Source of the DNA: Zygosaccharomyces rouxii
Lineage: Eukaryota; Ascomycota; Saccharomycetes; Saccharomycetales; Saccharomycetaceae
DNA: 64,000 bases
Assembly (NCBI RefSeq): GCF_000026365.1
Contig: NC_012995.1
Span: 1,242,501 to 1,306,500, forward strand
Reading direction: 5' to 3'
A program made the position numbers and the translations under genes. Under the pieces are notes generated by a model, which did no database searches, had not been told where the DNA came from, and saw only the letters and a list, made by a program, of their open reading frames with translations. The first letter of the stretch is position 1. Every line of letters starts with the position of its first letter. Shown one piece after another: positions 61,342-64,000 of this stretch.

Positions 61342-61944
61342 ATGAATACAAAAAGCTTCAGAGGATTCAAGAGTAATCAACCTCTATTTAAAGTTAAAGT
61401 TGAAAAGAAGGGCAGGTCTAAAAGACCTACGCTACAAGATACTACCCAGACTTCTAAGTGTATAGCTGGGAAGTGTATAGAAGATCAACAGGTGAACGTG
61501 TTTATGACTGTTTCAAAACTAATCAAGATTCCTTCACCGCCAGAGGTTCTGCTGAGGAAAATTGAAGAAGAGAAACATAAATTAAAGAAGGATGATTTTA
61601 ATATGGATAACATCCTTCTCTGGGATCCTTATGTGTATTGGGGAGAGGGCTATTTCTTTTCCATTGCTGATTCATCACTAAATAATCTAAGTACTAAAGG
61701 CTCTCGAAAAGGCTGCTCAGAGAAACCGCTGAATTCCTTTATGGCTTTCAGAGCTTACAATTCCCAATTTGGAAATGGCTTAAAACAAAATATTTTATCT
61801 TCCTTACTAGCTGCTGCGTGGCATTCTCATCCCGAGCAACAAAAAATATGGGACACATTTGCGCAGCAGTTTAATTTTGTCAAGCCGAAGTGTGGGTTTG
61901 TGGAGTGGGTGGATCAAAGATATGAGCGGGAGAGTTGTATTTAG
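61342..61944 (+). CDS. MATALPHA1: Mating-type protein alpha1
   Basis: Activator of alpha-specific genes together with Mcm1. 200 residues (S. cerevisiae 175). The alpha-box domain covers about residues 126-180 (KPLNSFMAFRAYNSQFG, then LLAAAWHSHPEQQKIWDTFAQQFN). The N-terminal 125 residues are basic and variable. Start ATG at 61342. The candidate HO cut site falls inside the FAQQF codons, so the last 26 codons would belong to the Z side of the cassette. Its stop overlaps the stop of the convergent SLA2 frame. Confidence 0.96.
   Translation: MNTKSFRGFKSNQPLFKVKVEKKGRSKRPTLQDTTQTSKCIAGKCIEDQQVNVFMTVSKLIKIPSPPEVLLRKIEEEKHKLKKDDFNMDNILLWDPYVYWGEGYFFSIADSSLNNLSTKGSRKGCSEKPLNSFMAFRAYNSQFGNGLKQNILSSLLAAAWHSHPEQQKIWDTFAQQFNFVKPKCGFVEWVDQRYERESCI
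61858..61873 (+). other. Candidate HO endonuclease recognition site
   Basis: TTTGCGCAGCAGTTTA contains the CGCAGCA core (61862-61868), equivalent to the CGCAACA core of the S. cerevisiae HO site at the Y/Z border. It encodes FAQQF of alpha1. Position at the 3' part of alpha1 is as expected for HO-type switching. Cleavage is inferred. Confidence 0.65.
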
Positions 61945-63353
61945 TTTGTTAAGAGTTGTTGTAGATTTGTATTTGCATTGATGATGTCTTGTTGGGAGGG
62001 GGAAAGTAGTGCTTGGAAGTAGAGTTGAGAAGCTTGGGCCAGCAGTGGCGATGGATTGTGTTGTAGTAGTGTAGTTATCTGATGCGTTAATTGTATTATA
62101 GTGGGGATATGTGGTGTGCTGTTTAGAAACTGACTGGCCACTTCATTGCATAACTGACTTATCGATAACACACTAACTGGTTGGTTATAGTTAGAAATAC
62201 ACTGTCTCGATAGATATATCGCCAATCTTACATCTCCAGATATAACTGGCCTTGGTTCTTCATTTACTACGTTACCATAACTCATTCCCGAATTTGAATT
62301 TGAACTCATATCCATAAAATTTGGAATGTGAGTGTCTTGAGGTGTAAGTACTGATGTACTGTTTAAATCTCTCGAAGCTAAAGATGCTGTTCTTTGTCTC
62401 GCCAATGGAGAAGCAGCAGGTTGGATAGGCGGAGTTCCATATCTAGAAGTAGGCAATAATGAATCTTTACTATGGCTCCTTGATCTTGTACTTGGAACAG
62501 CAAGATTTGACATCGCTGAAGACTTCCTACTGAAACTTACCGGTTCGGGAGCCAATGGAGGAGTAGGACTGCTCTCAACATCAAATTTTGGAGGTTCAGC
62601 TGGTAATTTAGGTAAAGTAATTAAGGAAGTCAAATATTTGATCGACGAACAATCAGCATAGAATTCAAATAATCTGTTATGTTGAGAATCATATCTTGCC
62701 AAAATTGCATCCAAGGCAGCAGTATCGCCCAATTGTTCATATAAAGCTCTTATCATTGATGTAATAAATTTATAAATACCATAGGATTCTCCAACTAATG
62801 GAACCAGAGCACTGATACGACATTCACTTGCCCGACTGCGTCCAATACTTGCCATAACTAACATTTGGAACTTATCCAAGGAGTCTTGTAAATCCATTAA
62901 ATCTAAAATAGTCTCATAACCTTCGTCAGGATTGCTAACATGCATCAAAGAAACATATTCCTTATATTCAAACGTACCACTTTGGAACCCTTTGTGGTGG
63001 GCATGGAAATCTAATTTCAATGTCAAATAGTGAACATATTCCCCAATAAGACTGCTATATCCACCGCTTCCCCTATGCATTCTGCCAATACTTCTCACCC
63101 ACTCCCTATTTCTTATCGCTTCTTTCAAAACACTAACATGGCCCTCTTGAATAACCTTGTGCAACAGGATTAAGCACTTAAACTCTTGGATATCATCCTG
63201 CATAGGGAAACCTTTCAACTGTATAAAGAACTCAGCGGCGCTATGATGGTCCCAGGTATACACAATACATGCTCGAACATGCTTTCTTTTAGGTGCAGTC
63301 TCTTCAATGGAACATGCTTTTCTAATACTTTTACTCAAATCTATGGATGGCAT
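61941..63353 (-). CDS. SLA2: Shortened SLA2, ANTH domain without THATCH
   Basis: Sla2 (HIP1R family) links clathrin-coated endocytic sites to actin. The usual protein (968 residues in S. cerevisiae) has an ANTH domain, Gln-rich region, coiled coil and a C-terminal THATCH/talin-like actin-binding domain. This frame has only 470 residues. The ANTH domain is well kept (residues 1-260; EETAPKRKHVRACIVYTWDH, LKLDFHAHHKGF, NPDEGYETILDLM, YGIYKFITSMIRAL). Then follow a Pro/Ser-rich linker (270-360) and about 100 residues that resemble the rod just before THATCH. The coiled coil and THATCH are absent. It ends in the mating cassette with its stop overlapping the alpha1 stop. It may be a decayed or specialised copy. 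Confidence 0.82.
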   Translation of the reverse strand: MPSIDLSKSIRKACSIEETAPKRKHVRACIVYTWDHHSAAEFFIQLKGFPMQDDIQEFKCLILLHKVIQEGHVSVLKEAIRNREWVRSIGRMHRGSGGYSSLIGEYVHYLTLKLDFHAHHKGFQSGTFEYKEYVSLMHVSNPDEGYETILDLMDLQDSLDKFQMLVMASIGRSRASECRISALVPLVGESYGIYKFITSMIRALYEQLGDTAALDAILARYDSQHNRLFEFYADCSSIKYLTSLITLPKLPAEPPKFDVESSPTPPLAPEPVSFSRKSSAMSNLAVPSTRSRSHSKDSLLPTSRYGTPPIQPAASPLARQRTASLASRDLNSTSVLTPQDTHIPNFMDMSSNSNSGMSYGNVVNEEPRPVISGDVRLAIYLSRQCISNYNQPVSVLSISQLCNEVASQFLNSTPHIPTIIQLTHQITTLLQHNPSPLLAQASQLYFQALLSPSQQDIINANTNLQQLLTN

Positions 63354-63537
63354 CTTTTACTTTAAATTATACTAACTTTTCTTATCACTCCTATATTTCA
63401 ATCTCACTAGATCTTCTACTTTATTCCAAAAGCCCGACCGACCTTCTTAAAATTTAAGCTCCATAAATGAAAATTTTTACTTAAACTTAACTCATAACTA
63501 ACAAGAATTAAGCCAAGAGGAATAGACGAAAAAACTA
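63354..63537. promoter_or_regulatory. SLA2/SUI1 divergent promoter
   Basis: Compact 184-bp divergent promoter. No clear TATA box was seen. Confidence 0.5.
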
Positions 63538-63864
63538 ATGTCTATTGAAAACTTGAAGTCCTTCGACCCATTTGCTGAGAATGGTGATGACGAGACTACA
63601 ACTACAAACTACATTCACATAAGAATTCAACAAAGAAATGGTAGAAAAACTTTGACAACGGTCCAAGGTGTTCCAGAAGAATACGACTTAAAGAGAATCC
63701 TTAAGGTTTTAAAGAAAGATTTCGCCTGCAACGGTAACATCGTTAAGGATACTGAAATGGGTGAAATTATTCAATTACAAGGTGATCAAAGAGCCAAGGT
63801 TTGTGAATTTTTGACCACGCAACTCGGTATGCAAAAGAAGAATATTAAAATTCACGGTTTCTAA
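63538..63864 (+). CDS. SUI1: Translation initiation factor eIF1
   Basis: Start-codon fidelity factor of the 40S preinitiation complex. 108 residues, the same length as S. cerevisiae Sui1. An unstructured N terminus (MSIENLKSFDPFAE) is followed by the SUI1 fold with KTLTTVQGVPEEYD, FACNGNIV and IQLQGDQR motifs. Order matches YNL244C beside SLA2. Confidence 0.98.
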   Translation: MSIENLKSFDPFAENGDDETTTTNYIHIRIQQRNGRKTLTTVQGVPEEYDLKRILKVLKKDFACNGNIVKDTEMGEIIQLQGDQRAKVCEFLTTQLGMQKKNIKIHGF

Positions 63865-63964
63865 GTTCAACTTAAATTTATCGAGGCATCCTTCAAAACT
63901 AAACACATATATATAAATATATAATTTAACTATATATCTATACAAAGGCTGTGTAAAATTAATA

Positions 63965-64000
63965 ATGGGTAGTTCCAGAGATTTGAATTCACTCAAGTCG
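63965..64000 (+). CDS. CWC25: Splicing factor CWC25, first 12 codons
   Basis: An ATG 100 bp after SUI1 opens MGSSRDLNSLKS, which matches the start of Cwc25 (MGSxDLNxLKS-type), a first-step splicing factor. In S. cerevisiae CWC25 (YNL245C) follows SUI1 on the same strand. The gene is cut by the window end. Confidence 0.75.
   Translation, partial: MGSSRDLNSLKS

Overview
This window looks like a chromosome segment of a budding yeast of the family Saccharomycetaceae that branched before the whole-genome duplication (WGD), most probably Zygosaccharomyces. This rests on gene recognition and gene order, not on a database search. From left to right the genes follow the S. cerevisiae chromosome XIV series YNL219 to YNL245: ALG9, ADE12, POP1, SSU72, ATG4, SQS1, CNM67, JJJ1, URE2, ELA1, PDR16, CSL4, BNI4, YNL234W, SIN4, YTP1, KEX2, LAP3, NAR1, ZWF1, ATG2, SLA2, SUI1, CWC25. 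Genes from the sister S. cerevisiae region on chromosome IV (AIM6, GUD1, ADY3, LRG1 = YDL237 to YDL240) are interleaved in matching orientation. That is the single-copy ancestral order expected of a non-WGD yeast. Genes are dense and I see no convincing introns.

Layout. 1-6.0 kb: the 3' part of ALG9, then ADE12 and POP1. 6.07-6.67 kb: an unannotated U1 spliceosomal RNA gene (snR19). 6.7-31 kb: mostly housekeeping genes for purine metabolism, transcription, autophagy, ribosome and RNA processing, nitrogen control (URE2, with a prion-like N terminus) and cell-wall polarity. 31-47 kb: Mediator tail subunit SIN4, YTP1, the Kex2 protease, LAP3, NAR1, a cystathionine-lyase-like PLP enzyme that breaks synteny and has three 68-bp tandem repeats in its promoter, and ZWF1. 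47-55.5 kb: LRG1 and ATG2.

55.5-63.4 kb is the most interesting part: a mating-type locus. It reads ATG2 - SIR1/KOS3-like silencing gene - CHA1 - MAT alpha2/alpha1 - a drastically shortened SLA2 - SUI1 - CWC25. The alpha1 gene carries a candidate HO endonuclease cleavage site, CGCAGCA, about 80 bp before its stop codon. The convergent SLA2 gene retains the ANTH domain but appears to have lost its coiled coil and its actin-binding (THATCH) domain, and its stop codon overlaps that of alpha1. On the other side of the cassette, an open frame of 203 codons with no start begins directly after the alpha2 stop codon and runs into an exceptionally GC-rich tract. It may be the 3' end of the opposite idiomorph's gene (MATa2) or a relic.

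Functional links: SIR1-family proteins silence cryptic copies of just this kind of cassette; alpha1 and alpha2 set cell identity; the HO-like site would allow switching; and KEX2 (mating-pheromone processing) lies elsewhere in the window. Many apparent ORF starts in this sequence are non-ATG, so I moved starts to the ATG supported by family length or promoter position and say so where it was done.
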